From assembly GCF_021404465.1 (NCBI RefSeq), contig NZ_JABFTT010000009.1:1-64000 (forward strand): a stretch of 64,000 bases of DNA, given 5' to 3'. This DNA is from Billgrantia zhangzhouensis. Its GTDB lineage: Bacteria; Pseudomonadota; Gammaproteobacteria; Pseudomonadales; Halomonadaceae. Made by a program: the position numbers and the translations under genes. The notes under the pieces are model-generated. The model was not told where the DNA came from, ran no database searches, and saw nothing but the letters and a program-made list of their open reading frames with translations. Positions 8,642 to 18,126 of this stretch are shown here, piece by piece. Every line of letters begins with the position of its first letter. Position 1 is the first letter of the stretch.

Positions 8642-8701
8642 AAATTTGTTTGGCGTCTCCTTGGTCGCGCTTGGCCGTTTCTTCACGCATCCTTCAGGCA
8701 A

Positions 8702-8719
8702 CCGTCACTGGGTTGTCAT
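8702..8719 (+). promoter_or_regulatory. putative Pho box of the AEP-type importer operon
   Basis: CCGTCAC-TGGG-TTGTCAT, followed by a weaker third unit GTCGTCA at 8725-8731. The last unit ends 8 bases before a TCTATA -10-like element at 8740-8745, close to the spacing of PhoB-activated promoters. Oriented toward the binding-protein gene at 8787. Confidence 0.75.
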
Positions 8720-8735
8720 GCGAGGTCGTCAAAGT

Positions 8736-8749
8736 CTGGTCTATACCAG
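8736..8749 (+). promoter_or_regulatory. putative GntR/UTRA operator
   Basis: CTGGTCTATACCAG is a near-perfect 14-bp palindrome closely resembling the TGGTCTAGACCA sites bound by HutC/UTRA regulators such as DasR/NagR. It covers the presumed -10 region (8740-8745) just downstream of the Pho box, the position expected for a repressor encoded by the adjacent regulator gene. Confidence 0.7.
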
Positions 8750-8786
8750 TTTGGCTTGTTTACCTCAGACCCCCGGAGACCCCCTC

Positions 8787-9818
8787 ATGACCCTGTTCAG
8801 CCGATCCTTGCTGGGTGGCACTGTCGCCCTTGCCATGGCCACTGCCGCCCAGGCCGCCACCCAGCTCACCGTCTACACCGCGGTGGAGTCCGACGATCTG
8901 CAGAAGTACGCCGAGCGCTTCAACCAAACTCATCCTGACATTCAGATCAACTGGGTGCGTGACTCCACCGGAGTGATCACTGCTCGCCTTCTAGCCGAGA
9001 AGGATAATCCCCGTGCCGACGTGATCTGGGGGCTGGCCGCGACCAGCCTGCTGGTGCTGGAGGAAGAGGGGTTGCTGGCGCGCTACGCGCCCAAGGGCGT
9101 CGAAGCGCTGGATCCCAAGTTCGTCGATCCGTCCGCCCAGAATGGCCACGATCCGGCTTGGGTCGGCATGGACGCTTGGGTGGCAGCCATTTGCTACAAC
9201 ACCATCGAAGGCGAGCGCCTGGGCGTACCCATGCCCACCACTTGGGAAGACCTCACCCGCCCTGAGTATCAGGGGCAGGTGGTCATGCCTAACCCGAGCT
9301 CATCGGGCACCGGCTACCTGGACGTGGCCAGCTGGATGCAGCTATGGGGTGAAGAGGCCGCCTGGGACTATATGGATCGGCTCCACGACAACATTGCTCG
9401 CTACACCCACTCCGGTTCGGCGCCCTGCAACCTGGCCGCTTCCGGCGAGGCGGTGGTGGGTATCTCCTTCGCCTTCCGCGGCGCTCGTCTCAAGTCTCAG
9501 GGGGCGCCCATCGAGCTGGTCTTCCCCGAGGAGGGGATGGGGTGGGACATGGAGGCGGCCGCCATCGTAGAGGGGGGCGGCAACCGTGAGGCCGCCGAGA
9601 CGCTGCTTGATTGGGCCGTCTCGCGGGAGGCCAACGAGCTTTACAACGAGGGCTACGCGGTGGTGGCTTACCCCGGCGTGGCTCAGCCCATCGAAAATTA
9701 CCCTGAGGACATCACCGAACGCATGATCGATGCCGACTTCGCCTGGGCTGCGGTCAACCGCGAGCGTCTCCTCGAAGAGTGGCAGCGCCGCTACGACGGC
9801 AAGAGCGAGAGCCGCTGA
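8787..9818 (+). CDS. ABC importer substrate-binding protein, 2-aminoethylphosphonate type
   Basis: Periplasmic solute-binding protein, 343 aa, of the Fe/AEP group (family 1-like). A signal peptide with cleavage after AQA (about residue 23) precedes the TQLTVYTAVESDDLQKY strand that is typical of putative AEP-binding proteins. It is the first gene of a Pho-box and GntR-controlled operon with an ATPase and a fused permease. A Pro-rich GPSG-like ligand stretch (MPNPSSSGTGYLD) is visible. The ligand is inferred from family, regulator type and the phnW remnant at the operon end. Confidence 0.82.
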   Translation: MTLFSRSLLGGTVALAMATAAQAATQLTVYTAVESDDLQKYAERFNQTHPDIQINWVRDSTGVITARLLAEKDNPRADVIWGLAATSLLVLEEEGLLARYAPKGVEALDPKFVDPSAQNGHDPAWVGMDAWVAAICYNTIEGERLGVPMPTTWEDLTRPEYQGQVVMPNPSSSGTGYLDVASWMQLWGEEAAWDYMDRLHDNIARYTHSGSAPCNLAASGEAVVGISFAFRGARLKSQGAPIELVFPEEGMGWDMEAAAIVEGGGNREAAETLLDWAVSREANELYNEGYAVVAYPGVAQPIENYPEDITERMIDADFAWAAVNRERLLEEWQRRYDGKSESR

Positions 9819-9842
9819 GTATCGTCGTATCACCTGTCAACG

Positions 9843-9863
9843 CCCCGGCGTCTGGCGCCGGGG
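9843..9863 (+). promoter_or_regulatory. intercistronic hairpin after the binding-protein gene
   Basis: Perfect 8-bp stem CCCCGGCG/CGCCGGGG with a 5-base loop, located between the binding-protein stop and the ATPase start. There is no T-tract, so it is more likely to protect the upstream mRNA 3' end or reduce read-through than to terminate fully. Confidence 0.7.
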
Positions 9864-9877
9864 TCAGGAGTATCTTC

Positions 9878-11005
9878 ATGACTACCCTTACCGCGCCCTT
9901 GCCCCGCAGGGCAGCCGCAGTGGGGCAGGCCGCAGATACCGAGACGGACATCCATCTCGGTATCTGCGGTCTCACCAAACGCTTCGGCCATTTTACCGCC
10001 CTGCACGAGATCGATCTGACCATCCGTGAAGGTGAGTTCGTCTGCTTTCTAGGCCCTTCCGGTTGCGGCAAGACCACCCTGTTGCGGGCCATCGCCGGCC
10101 TCTCGCCACAGAGCAGCGGAAGTATCGTCCAGCGTGGCCAAGACATCTCGCACTTGCCACCCCAGGCCCGGGACTTCGGCATTGTCTTCCAGTCCTATGC
10201 GCTGTTCCCCAACCTGACGGTGTTCGACAACATAGCCTATGGGCTGCGCAATCAGCGTGACGACCGTCAGGCCATGCGCAAGCGTGTCGATGAGCTCCTG
10301 GCTTTGGTTGATTTGACCGGCAGCGAGTCCAAGTACCCGGCGGCGCTATCCGGTGGGCAGCAGCAACGGGTCGCGCTGGCCCGTGCCTTGGCCACCGAAC
10401 CGGCACTGCTATTGCTCGACGAGCCGCTCTCGGCCCTGGATGCGCGGGTGCGCGTGCACTTGCGGGGGCAGATAAAGGCTCTGCAGGCCCGTCTGGGTGT
10501 CACTACCATCATGGTCACCCATGATCAGGAGGAGGCTCTGACCATGGCCGACCGCATCGTGGTGATGAATCATGGTGTGATCGAGCAGGTGGGAACTCCC
10601 GCGGAAATCTACCGCCAGCCTGCCAGCGCCTTCGTGGCCGAGTTCATCGGCAGCATGAATTTCCTCACGGTTTTCCCCGAGGATGGGGATGTTCTGCGCC
10701 TGGGGAGCCATCTCCTCGACTGCCCCAGACATGACGTTGCCGGGTGTGAGCGGGCCCGGCTGGCCATTCGTCCCGAGGCGGTGGAGCTGTGTGATGCGGA
10801 ACAGGGATTACGGGCCCGGGTCGAGCATGTCGAGTTCCTCGGTGCCTTCCAGCGGATCAGTTTGACCCTGGAGGAGTGTGGGCAAACGCTGGTTGCGGAC
10901 ATCAATGCTCGGGAGGCCGATGTCTTGATGCCGGGCCAGACGCTTGGGGTTAGATTGCCGCCTCAAGCACTGCGCCTGTTTGCCGATCCGGGAGCGCGGG
11001 CATGA
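9878..11005 (+). CDS. ABC importer ATP-binding protein, AEP type
   Basis: Nucleotide-binding subunit, 375 aa, powering the AEP-type importer at the inner membrane. Walker A GPSGCGKTTLL, signature SGGQQQRVALARAL, Walker B LLLLDEPLSALD and the switch His in MVTHDQEEALTMADR are all present, followed by a C-terminal TOBE-like domain (about residues 290-375) as in MalK/FbpC-like ATPases. The ATG at 9878 is preceded by CAGGAG. It overlaps the permease start by 4 bases, indicating translational coupling. Confidence 0.88.
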   Translation: MTTLTAPLPRRAAAVGQAADTETDIHLGICGLTKRFGHFTALHEIDLTIREGEFVCFLGPSGCGKTTLLRAIAGLSPQSSGSIVQRGQDISHLPPQARDFGIVFQSYALFPNLTVFDNIAYGLRNQRDDRQAMRKRVDELLALVDLTGSESKYPAALSGGQQQRVALARALATEPALLLLDEPLSALDARVRVHLRGQIKALQARLGVTTIMVTHDQEEALTMADRIVVMNHGVIEQVGTPAEIYRQPASAFVAEFIGSMNFLTVFPEDGDVLRLGSHLLDCPRHDVAGCERARLAIRPEAVELCDAEQGLRARVEHVEFLGAFQRISLTLEECGQTLVADINAREADVLMPGQTLGVRLPPQALRLFADPGARA

Positions 11006-12693
11006 TGGCTCGTCCCGCGATCCTGACCGGACGCCTCGGCAGCGAAACGCTGGTTCGGTTGGGGGTGCTGCTGTTCGCACTTGTCTTCCTGTCGCTGGGG
11101 CTGTTGTTTCCGCTTGCCGCCATGCTGATCAAGAGCGTCCAGGACCGCAGCGGCGACTTCGTCGGTCTGGCCAACTTCGTGCGCTACTTTCAGACGCCAG
11201 CCTTGGCGGGCTCCATCGTCAATTCCCTGGTGGTCGCATTGAGCAGTACCGTCATCGTGGTGGGGCTGGCATTCCTTTGTGCCTACGGCATTACCCGCAC
11301 TTGCATGCCTGGCAAGCGGCTGTTCCGCATGCTGGCCATCCTGCCGATCCTGGCACCATCGCTGCTTCCGGCTATCAGCCTGGTCTATCTGTTTGGCAAC
11401 CAGGGTTGGTTTCGCGAGGCCCTGATGGGGCAGAGCATCTACGGTCCGATCGGCATCGTCATGGGCATGTGCTTCTGGATATTTCCCCATGCGCTGATGA
11501 TCCTCACCACCGCACTGTCCACCAGCGACGCGCGACTCTACGAAGCCGCCGAGACATTGGGAACCGCCAAGTGGCGCAGCTTCCTCACCATCATCCTGCC
11601 CGGGATTCGCTATGGACTCATCTCCTGCACTTTCGTGGTCTTCACCCTGGCCATCACCGACTTCGGCGTGCCCAAGATCATCGGTGGACAGTTTCACGTG
11701 CTGGCCACCGACGTCTATCGGCAGGTGGTAGGGCAGCAGAATTTTCAGATGGGCGCCGTGGTCAGCGTCATCCTGCTGCTGCCGGCGCTGGCCTCCTTCG
11801 CGGTGGATCGTTGGGTACAGCGTCGCCAAGTGGCCCAGCTGTCGTCGCGTGCGGTGCCCTGGCAGCCCACTCCCAACCCGCTGAGGGATTGGGTCTTCAC
11901 TTTGATCTGCTACACGGTGGGGGCGGTGATCCTGACGGTGATCGGCACCGCCATCTATGCCTCCCTGGTTCAGTTCTGGCCCTACAACCTGTCCCTGACC
12001 CTGCGCCACTATGCCTTCGAGGGGCTGGCTGGCGGCGGTTGGGCAGCCTGGCTGAACTCCGTGAAGCTCGGCTTCTCGGTGGCGGTGGTTGGTACCCTGG
12101 TGATCTTCGTCAACGCCTGGCTGGTGGAGAAGAGCGACGGCTATCGGCCGCTGCGCCAGGGGCTGCACTTGCTGGCCATGCTGCCCATGGCGGTACCGGG
12201 CATGGTGTTGGGATTGGCGTACATCTTCTTCTTCAACCAGGCCGGCAACCCCCTCAACTGGCTCTATGGCACCTTGGCGATCCTGGTGCTCAACACCCTG
12301 GTGCACTTTTATACCGTCTGCCATCTCACCTCTATCACCGCGCTCAAGCAGCTTGATTCGGAGTTCGAGGCGGTGGGAGCCTCTCTCAAGGTGCCATTCT
12401 GGACCACGCTGCGCCGGGTGACCCTGCCAGTCTCGCTCCCAGCAGTGCTGGATGTTTCGGTCTACCTCTTCGTCAACGCCATGACCACGGTCTCGGCGGT
12501 GGTGTTCCTGTATACCAGCGACACCCGGTTAGCCTCGGTGGCGGTGATGCACCTGGACGAGGCGGGCTATTTCGCCAGCGCGGCGGCCATGGCAGTGCTG
12601 ATTTTCTTCACCTCCCTGGGGGTGAAGCTCGTCCATGCGACCCTGAGCCATCTACTGCTGACCCGCGCCCAGCGCTGGCGCCAGGCGGGCTAG
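11002..12693 (+). CDS. ABC importer permease (fused two-domain), AEP type
   Basis: Inner-membrane permease of 563 aa made of two fused BPD-type domains with about 12 membrane segments, the arrangement of FbpB-like and AEP permeases. EAA loops are visible: YEAAETLGTAKWRSFLTIILPGI in the first half and FEAVGASLKVPFWTTLRRVTLP in the second. Its start overlaps the ATPase stop (ATGA). With the binding protein and ATPase it forms a complete importer. Confidence 0.88.
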   Translation: MMARPAILTGRLGSETLVRLGVLLFALVFLSLGLLFPLAAMLIKSVQDRSGDFVGLANFVRYFQTPALAGSIVNSLVVALSSTVIVVGLAFLCAYGITRTCMPGKRLFRMLAILPILAPSLLPAISLVYLFGNQGWFREALMGQSIYGPIGIVMGMCFWIFPHALMILTTALSTSDARLYEAAETLGTAKWRSFLTIILPGIRYGLISCTFVVFTLAITDFGVPKIIGGQFHVLATDVYRQVVGQQNFQMGAVVSVILLLPALASFAVDRWVQRRQVAQLSSRAVPWQPTPNPLRDWVFTLICYTVGAVILTVIGTAIYASLVQFWPYNLSLTLRHYAFEGLAGGGWAAWLNSVKLGFSVAVVGTLVIFVNAWLVEKSDGYRPLRQGLHLLAMLPMAVPGMVLGLAYIFFFNQAGNPLNWLYGTLAILVLNTLVHFYTVCHLTSITALKQLDSEFEAVGASLKVPFWTTLRRVTLPVSLPAVLDVSVYLFVNAMTTVSAVVFLYTSDTRLASVAVMHLDEAGYFASAAAMAVLIFFTSLGVKLVHATLSHLLLTRAQRWRQAG

Positions 12694-12737
12694 GCCCGCC
12701 ATCCCCAACGCTTTCCCAGATCCACTGGAATAAACCA

Positions 12738-12923
12738 ATGCGCGATGCCATGACCGATCCCTACTTGCTGCCCCCGGGGCCGCTGACTACCAGCGCCACC
12801 GTCAAGGCCGCCATGTGCCGCGACTGGGGCTCCTGGGCGGTGGCGGCCTTCCTTCAGGCGCTCGATGAGCATGACGCCGAGGGCGGGGTAAAGGGGTGTC
12901 TGGCCCGCGGTGAGCGACCGTGA
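12738..12923 (+). pseudogene. phnW: remnant of 2-aminoethylphosphonate-pyruvate transaminase (internal deletion)
   Basis: The first ~30 residues (LLPPGPLTTSATVKAAM then RDWGSW) match the conserved N-terminus of PhnW aminotransferases. They join in frame to AVAAFLQALDEHDAEGGVKG, which resembles a segment from roughly two thirds of the way along PhnW, and the frame stops soon after. The PLP-lysine region and most of the catalytic domain are missing, so it cannot be active. Its position directly after the AEP-type importer is where an intact phnW is normally found. The stop overlaps the GTG start of the next gene. Confidence 0.7.
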
Positions 12924-13810
12924 GCCCGGTTGCCCTGGCTTTGGTGCTGCTCTCGGTTTGCCTGCATGCCGGCTGGAACCTGCTGGGCAAGCGACGTGCG
13001 CCGTCGCTGGCTTTCTTCACTCTGGCAATCGCCGCGGGCGGCCTGGTGCTGAGCCCTCTACTGGTCCTGGGACCGCCCCTGGCAAGCTTACCGCCTAGCT
13101 TCTGGGGCTGGTTGGCCGCTTCGGGGCTGTGTCAGATGCTTTATATGGGCGGCTTGGCCTGGGCCTACGCCCGGGGAGAGGTGAGCGTGCTCTACCCCCT
13201 GGCTCGGGCCCTGCCGGTGGTGCTGGTGCCACTTGTGGCGGTTGGCCTGTTGGGCAGCCAGCGCTTGACCCCCATGGAAGTGGCCGGCATGGGCCTTATC
13301 CTGGTTGGTGCTCTCTGCCTGCCGCTGGCCGGAGCACCTCGGCTTGCCAACTACCTGACGCCCGCGCTGGCCTTTGCCCTGTTGGCAGCCCTGGCCACGG
13401 TAGGTTACTCGTTGATCGATGCCCGGGCCCTGGCGCTGATGGTCGAAGCAGGCTTCTCGGCGCTGAGTGCCGGGGCGGTCTTCATGGTGCTCCAGGCCTT
13501 GGTGACTCCGCTGTGGGCCTTGCCGTTGCTTCTTGCGCTGCCTTCGGAGCAGCGTCAGTTCACACGGCTCTGGAGTGAGGCGCGTGGTGCCATGTTACTT
13601 ACCGGTCTGATGATTACCGTCACCTATGGCTTGGTGCTGGTGGCCCTGGCGCAGAGCGAGGCGGTCAGCCAGATCGTCGCCCTGCGCCAGCTCTCCATTC
13701 CCCTCGGGGTGGTTCTGGGCATTCTGTGGCTCAAGGAGCGTCCGTCCCTGGCCAAGCTGGGAGGTACCGCCATCATGATGGCGGGGCTCTGGTTGGTGGC
13801 TCTGGGGTGA
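12920..13810 (+). CDS. EamA-family (DMT) transporter
   Basis: Inner-membrane protein of 296 aa with about ten hydrophobic segments in two homologous EamA halves; the second ends with LGGTAIMMAGLWLVALG. The HAGWNLLGK motif near residue 17 is common in this family. The start is GTG at 12920, overlapping the phnW-remnant stop (GTGA), and the N-terminus looks complete. Substrate unknown; DMT members export amino acids, drugs or sugars. It may be transcribed from the importer operon. Confidence 0.85.
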   Translation: MSPVALALVLLSVCLHAGWNLLGKRRAPSLAFFTLAIAAGGLVLSPLLVLGPPLASLPPSFWGWLAASGLCQMLYMGGLAWAYARGEVSVLYPLARALPVVLVPLVAVGLLGSQRLTPMEVAGMGLILVGALCLPLAGAPRLANYLTPALAFALLAALATVGYSLIDARALALMVEAGFSALSAGAVFMVLQALVTPLWALPLLLALPSEQRQFTRLWSEARGAMLLTGLMITVTYGLVLVALAQSEAVSQIVALRQLSIPLGVVLGILWLKERPSLAKLGGTAIMMAGLWLVALG

Positions 13811-13858
13811 TCCAGAGGCCAGGTTATTGGAAAACCCTTTTTCGTTAGCCCTTTCCCT

Positions 13859-14908
13859 CTACACCGTCCGCTTGCCGCTCGCGCTATTGAATGGATGCAG
13901 CGCCTCGCGGACGACATGGAACCGCAGCGTTTCGCCCTCGGCCACCGGCGATTGACCGGCGGTGCGGATCACGCTGGGCTGGTCGCTGCCGGCGAGGCGC
14001 ACGTAGAGATGGCTTTCGGCACCGGCGGCTTCGAACAGCTCCAGGGTCGATTCCACCACCAGGTGGGGCGCGTCCGGCGGCTGAATGCGCAGGTCGTCGG
14101 GGCGGATGCCGACGAGATCGGTGTCCGGCGGCAGGTCGTCGAGCAGGCCATTGCCTCTCTCCTTCAAGTACGCCACCGGGATCAGGTTCATCGCCGGCGA
14201 GCCGATGAAGGTGGCGACGAAGATCGAGGCCGGGCGGGCGTAGATCTCCATGGGCGTGCCGACCTGTTCGATGCGTCCGCCGTTGAGCACCACCAGGCGG
14301 TCGCCCAGGGTCATGGCCTCAAGCTGGTCGTGGGTGACGTAGAGGCTGGTGGTCTTGAGACGGCGCTGGAGCTGCTTGATCTCGACGCGCATCTGCACGC
14401 GCAGCTTGGCGTCGAGGTTGGAGAGCGGCTCGTCGAACAGGAACACCTCCGGCTCGCGCACCAGGGCGCGGCCCATGGCGACCCGCTGACGCTGGCCGCC
14501 GGAGAGCTGGCGAGGCTTGCGCGGCAGGAACTCCTCGATTTCGAGCATGCGTGCGGCCTCGCGCACCCGGCGTTCGATCTCGTCGCGCTTGAAGCCGCGG
14601 TTCTTCAGGCCGTAGGCGAGGTTGTCGTACACCGTCATGTGCGGGTAGAGGGCGTAGTTCTGGAACACCATGGCGATGTCGCGCTGGGCGGGTTCCAGGT
14701 CGTTGACCTTGCGCTCGCCGATGGTCAGCTCGCCCTCGGTGATGCTCTCCAACCCCGCCACCATGCGCAACAGGGTGGACTTGCCGCATCCCGAGGGACC
14801 CACCAGCACCACGAACTCGCCGTCGGCCACGTCCAGGTCGATGCCCTTCACCGCCTGCACGTCGCCGGCGTAGGTCTTCTTCAGGCCTTCCAGTTTCAAG
14901 CGCGCCAT
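13859..14908 (-). CDS. ugpC: sn-glycerol-3-phosphate import ATP-binding protein
   Basis: ATPase of the Ugp importer for glycerol-3-phosphate and glycerophosphodiesters, 349 aa. Walker [12 protein letters not shown], signature [17 protein letters not shown], Walker [13 protein letters not shown] and switch [16 protein letters not shown] are visible, with a C-terminal TOBE/regulatory domain as in MalK. Last gene of the ugpB-A-E-C operon; the ugpE stop lies one base before its ATG. Such ATPases can serve other sugar importers too. Confidence 0.9.
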   Translation of the reverse strand: MARLKLEGLKKTYAGDVQAVKGIDLDVADGEFVVLVGPSGCGKSTLLRMVAGLESITEGELTIGERKVNDLEPAQRDIAMVFQNYALYPHMTVYDNLAYGLKNRGFKRDEIERRVREAARMLEIEEFLPRKPRQLSGGQRQRVAMGRALVREPEVFLFDEPLSNLDAKLRVQMRVEIKQLQRRLKTTSLYVTHDQLEAMTLGDRLVVLNGGRIEQVGTPMEIYARPASIFVATFIGSPAMNLIPVAYLKERGNGLLDDLPPDTDLVGIRPDDLRIQPPDAPHLVVESTLELFEAAGAESHLYVRLAGSDQPSVIRTAGQSPVAEGETLRFHVVREALHPFNSASGKRTV

Positions 14909-14909
14909 C

Positions 14910-15755
14910 TTATTTCTCCGTTTCCGTCAGGCCCTTCACGAACAGCCGCTGCATGCACAGGATCACCAGCACCGGGGGCAGCGCGGCCATCACCACGGCG
15001 GCCATCACCAGGTGCCAGGGGGTATTGCCTTCGTCGGCGGTCATGCTCTGGATACCCATCACGATGGTGTAGTAATCCGGGTCGGTGGTGATCAGCAGTG
15101 GCCACAGGTATTGGTTCCAGCCGTAGATGAACATGATCACGAACAGCGCGGCGATGTTGGTGATGGAGAGCGGCAGCAGGATGTCCTTGAAGAACTTGAA
15201 GGGGCCGGCGCCGTCCACCCGTGCCGCCTCCAGCATCTCCTCCGGCACCGTCATGAAGAACTGGCGGAACAGGAAGGTGGCGGTGGCCGAGGCGATCAGC
15301 GGAATCGACAGCCCGGCGAAGCTGTTGAGCATGCCCAGGTCTGCCACCACGCGGAAGGTGGGGATGATGCGGACCTCCACCGGCAGCATCAGGGTGATGA
15401 AGATCAGCCAGAAGAAGAACAGCCGGAACGGAAAGCGGAAATAGACGATGGCGAAGGCCGAGAGCAGCGAGATGGTCAGCTTGCCGATGGTGATCGCCAG
15501 CGCCATGATCAGGCTGTTCCAGAGCATCTGGCCGGCGGGCGGGGCGCTCGAGCGGGACAGGCCGCTCTCCCACATCAGGCGGTAGTTGTCCAGGGCGTGG
15601 CCGCCCGGCAGCAGCGGCAGGGTGCCGCGCAGGAACTCACCGGGGCCCTGGGTGGAGGCGACGATGGCGACGTAGACCGGAAACAGCACCAGCGCCACGC
15701 CGAGGATCAGGATCAGATGGGTAAGCGCATTACCCAAGGGGCGATGTTCGACCAT
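14910..15755 (-). CDS. ugpE: sn-glycerol-3-phosphate ABC permease UgpE
   Basis: Inner-membrane permease, 281 aa, with about six membrane segments and the EAA loop ([22 protein letters not shown]). N-terminal [20 protein letters not shown] and [20 protein letters not shown] are close to UgpE of enterobacteria. Pairs with UgpA to form the channel. It starts 10 bases after the ugpA stop with a GGAAGAGG site. Confidence 0.9.
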   Translation of the reverse strand: MVEHRPLGNALTHLILILGVALVLFPVYVAIVASTQGPGEFLRGTLPLLPGGHALDNYRLMWESGLSRSSAPPAGQMLWNSLIMALAITIGKLTISLLSAFAIVYFRFPFRLFFFWLIFITLMLPVEVRIIPTFRVVADLGMLNSFAGLSIPLIASATATFLFRQFFMTVPEEMLEAARVDGAGPFKFFKDILLPLSITNIAALFVIMFIYGWNQYLWPLLITTDPDYYTIVMGIQSMTADEGNTPWHLVMAAVVMAALPPVLVILCMQRLFVKGLTETEK

Positions 15756-15765
15756 GCCTCTTCCT

Positions 15766-16650
15766 TCAATAGTTGACGCGCCGCTCGATGAAGCGGAACT
15801 GGACCACGGTGAGGGCGATGACGATGATCATCAGGATCACCGACTGGGCGGCGCTGCTGCCGAGGTTCATGCCCACGAAGCCGTCGGCGTAGACCTTGTA
15901 GACCAGGATGTTGGTCGCCTGGGCCGGGCCGCCCTGGGTGGTGGCATGGATGACGCCGAAGGTGTCGAACATGGCGTAGACCACGTTGACCACCATCAGG
16001 AAGAAGGTGGTGGGCGCCAGCAGCGGGAAGACGATACTCCAGAAGCGCTTGACGGGACCGGCGCCGTCGATGGCGGCGGCCTCGATCAGCGACTGCGGTA
16101 TCGATTGCAGGCCGGCGAGGAAGAACAGGAAGTTGTAGGCGATCTGTTTCCAGGCGGCGGCGAAGATCACCAGGATCATGGCATCCACGCTGGAGGTACG
16201 GTGGTTCCAGCGGTAGCCGAGCATCTCCAGCACATAAGGCAGGATGCCGATGGTGGGGTGGAAGATGAACCACCACAACACCCCGGCGATGGCCGGGGCG
16301 ATGGCGTAGGGCCACACCAGCAGGGTGGTGTAGAGATTGCGGGAGCGGAGCAGGCGGTTGACGGTCACCGCCAGCAGCAGGGCCACGCCCATCGAGAGCG
16401 CCGTGGTGCCTACCGCGAACACCGTGGTGACGCTCAATGAGTTGAGATAGAGCGGGTCGCCGAGCAGGCGGCGGAAGTTGTCCAGGCCGACGAAGGTGGA
16501 GCTCAGGCCGAAGGCGTCTTCACGCAACAGCGATTGATAGAGGGCCTGGCCCGCTGGCCAGATGAAGAAGATCAGGGTGACGATAACCTGGGGCGCCAGC
16601 AATGCGTAGGGAAGCCAGCGACCGGGGAAGGTCATGCGCTTGGTTTGCAT
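15766..16650 (-). CDS. ugpA: sn-glycerol-3-phosphate ABC permease UgpA
   Basis: Inner-membrane permease of about 294 aa with six hydrophobic segments and the EAA loop ([22 protein letters not shown]). The N-terminal stretch [12 protein letters not shown] followed by [17 protein letters not shown] closely resembles E. coli UgpA, which fixes the frame; start at 16650 is the nearest ATG that gives a normal N-terminus, but no good ribosome site is seen, and ATG at 16635 is possible. A strong hairpin separates it from ugpB. Confidence 0.88.
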   Translation of the reverse strand: MQTKRMTFPGRWLPYALLAPQVIVTLIFFIWPAGQALYQSLLREDAFGLSSTFVGLDNFRRLLGDPLYLNSLSVTTVFAVGTTALSMGVALLLAVTVNRLLRSRNLYTTLLVWPYAIAPAIAGVLWWFIFHPTIGILPYVLEMLGYRWNHRTSSVDAMILVIFAAAWKQIAYNFLFFLAGLQSIPQSLIEAAAIDGAGPVKRFWSIVFPLLAPTTFFLMVVNVVYAMFDTFGVIHATTQGGPAQATNILVYKVYADGFVGMNLGSSAAQSVILMIIVIALTVVQFRFIERRVNY

Positions 16651-16682
16651 GAAGGACTCATACCCATCCGTTCCAATAAAGA

Positions 16683-16708
16683 GCGCCGCCCTCGTGGGAG
16701 GGCGGCGC
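16683..16708 (-). promoter_or_regulatory. hairpin between ugpB and ugpA
   Basis: Perfect 11-bp stem (GCGCCGCCCTC/GAGGGCGGCGC) with a 4-base loop just after the ugpB stop. On the transcribed strand it is followed by TCTTTATT, a short T-rich stretch, so it could act as a partial terminator that lowers permease expression relative to the binding protein. Confidence 0.75.
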
Positions 16709-16719
16709 AAAGCGTGTTG

Positions 16720-18036
16720 TTATCGGTTGGCTTGTTCGAAGTCACGCAGCAGGACGTTGCCGCGGCGTACCGCGTCGGCGGTGGCTTGCTCGCCGCTCTT
16801 GGCGCCGGTCATCACCGCTTCCATCTCTTCGGAGATGAGGTCGCGGATCTGCACGAAGTTACCGAAACGCAGCCCCTTGGAGTTCTCGGTGGGCGGATTC
16901 AGGTTCATCTGCTCGATGGAGATGTCGGCGCCGGGGTTGTCGGCGTAGAAGCCCCGCTCCTCGCTCAGCTCCCAGGCCGCTTGAGTGATCGGCAGGTAGC
17001 CGGTGCGCTGGTGCCAGTCGGCCTGCACGTCGGGCTGGGAGAGATACTCGAAGAAGGCGGCCACCGCCTCGTACTCCTCGTCGCTGTGGCCCTGCAGCGC
17101 CCACAGGGTGGCGCCGCCGATGATGGAGTTCTGCGGCGCGCCCTCGATATCGGTGTAGTAGGGCAGCATGCCGTAGCCCACCTCGAAGTCGGCATTGGCC
17201 AGCACGCCGGCGCGGGAGGCCGAGGAGCCGAAGAACATGGCGCACTCGCCGGCGTAGAACATCGGTGCGGCGTCGTCGCCCGGGCCGGGGCCGCCCCAGC
17301 GGAACAGGCCTTCGTCCTGCCATGCCTTGAGATTGTCCCAGTGGCGGGCGACGTGTTCGTTGTCGAAGACGAACTCCGTCTCCAGGCCGCCGAAGCCGTT
17401 TTCCAGGGTGCCCAGCGGCAAATCGTGCATGGCGGAGAAATTCTCCAGCATCACCCAGCTCGGCCAGGAGGTGGTGAAGCCGCAGCGGGCGGCGCCGCTG
17501 TCGACGATGCGGCGGGAGTACTCCTCCATCTCTTCCCAGGTCGTCGGCGCTCCCTCCAGGCCAGCCTCGGCGAAGATCTCGCGATTGTAGTACATGATCG
17601 GCGTGGAGGAGTTGAAGGGGAAGGAGAGCATGTTGCCGCTGGTGTCGGTGTAGTAGCCCACCACCGCCGGCAGGAAGGCCTCACGGTCGAAGGCGCGGCC
17701 ATGCTCTTCCATCAACCGGTAGATGGGATAGATGGCGCCCTCGGCGGCCATCATGGTGCCGGTGCCGACCTCGAATACCTGCAGGATGTGCGGTTGCTGG
17801 CGGGCGCGGAAGGCGGCGATGGCACCGGTCATGGTCTCGGTGTAGTTGCCGCGATAGCTGGGGCGTACCCGGTAGTCGTCCTGGGAGGCGTTGAAGTCCT
17901 CGGTGATCTCCACGAGGATGTCGCCCAGTTCGCCGCCCATGGCGTGCCACCATTCGATCTCGGTGGCGGCTTGGGCGGAAAGCGACAGGGTGGTGGCGAG
18001 GGCGCCCGATAGGACGGCGATGGAACGAGGCGACAT
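16720..18036 (-). CDS. ugpB: sn-glycerol-3-phosphate-binding periplasmic protein
   Basis: Periplasmic binding protein of the Ugp importer, 438 aa. A signal peptide ends at AQA (about residue 23), followed by TEIEWWHAMGGELG, the UgpB signature start. WPSWVMLENFSAMHDLP and GYLPITQAAWELSE agree with the family. The ATG at 18036 has AGGAGAG upstream. First gene of the ugp operon. It supplies phosphate and carbon from glycerophosphodiesters. A Pho box lies 90 bases upstream but in the orientation of the divergent gene. Confidence 0.9.
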   Translation of the reverse strand: MSPRSIAVLSGALATTLSLSAQAATEIEWWHAMGGELGDILVEITEDFNASQDDYRVRPSYRGNYTETMTGAIAAFRARQQPHILQVFEVGTGTMMAAEGAIYPIYRLMEEHGRAFDREAFLPAVVGYYTDTSGNMLSFPFNSSTPIMYYNREIFAEAGLEGAPTTWEEMEEYSRRIVDSGAARCGFTTSWPSWVMLENFSAMHDLPLGTLENGFGGLETEFVFDNEHVARHWDNLKAWQDEGLFRWGGPGPGDDAAPMFYAGECAMFFGSSASRAGVLANADFEVGYGMLPYYTDIEGAPQNSIIGGATLWALQGHSDEEYEAVAAFFEYLSQPDVQADWHQRTGYLPITQAAWELSEERGFYADNPGADISIEQMNLNPPTENSKGLRFGNFVQIRDLISEEMEAVMTGAKSGEQATADAVRRGNVLLRDFEQANR

Positions 18037-18126
18037 GGAGACTCTCCTAGGCATGATGGTCGCCAACTACGCTAGGCCCGTTGCGTGTCAATCAGGTTTC
18101 ATGAATGTGAAAAAGCGTTACATTAC

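Noticed and set aside
10963..12324. 453-aa minus-strand frame
   Set aside because: Antisense shadow of the fused AEP-type permease; Gln/His-rich with no ribosome site.
13895..15091. 398-aa plus-strand frame
   Set aside because: Antisense to ugpC and part of ugpE; Asp/Gly/His-rich frame noise typical of the complement of high-GC coding DNA.
16534..18012. 492-aa plus-strand frame
   Set aside because: Shadow of ugpB and ugpA on the opposite strand; no domains recognised.
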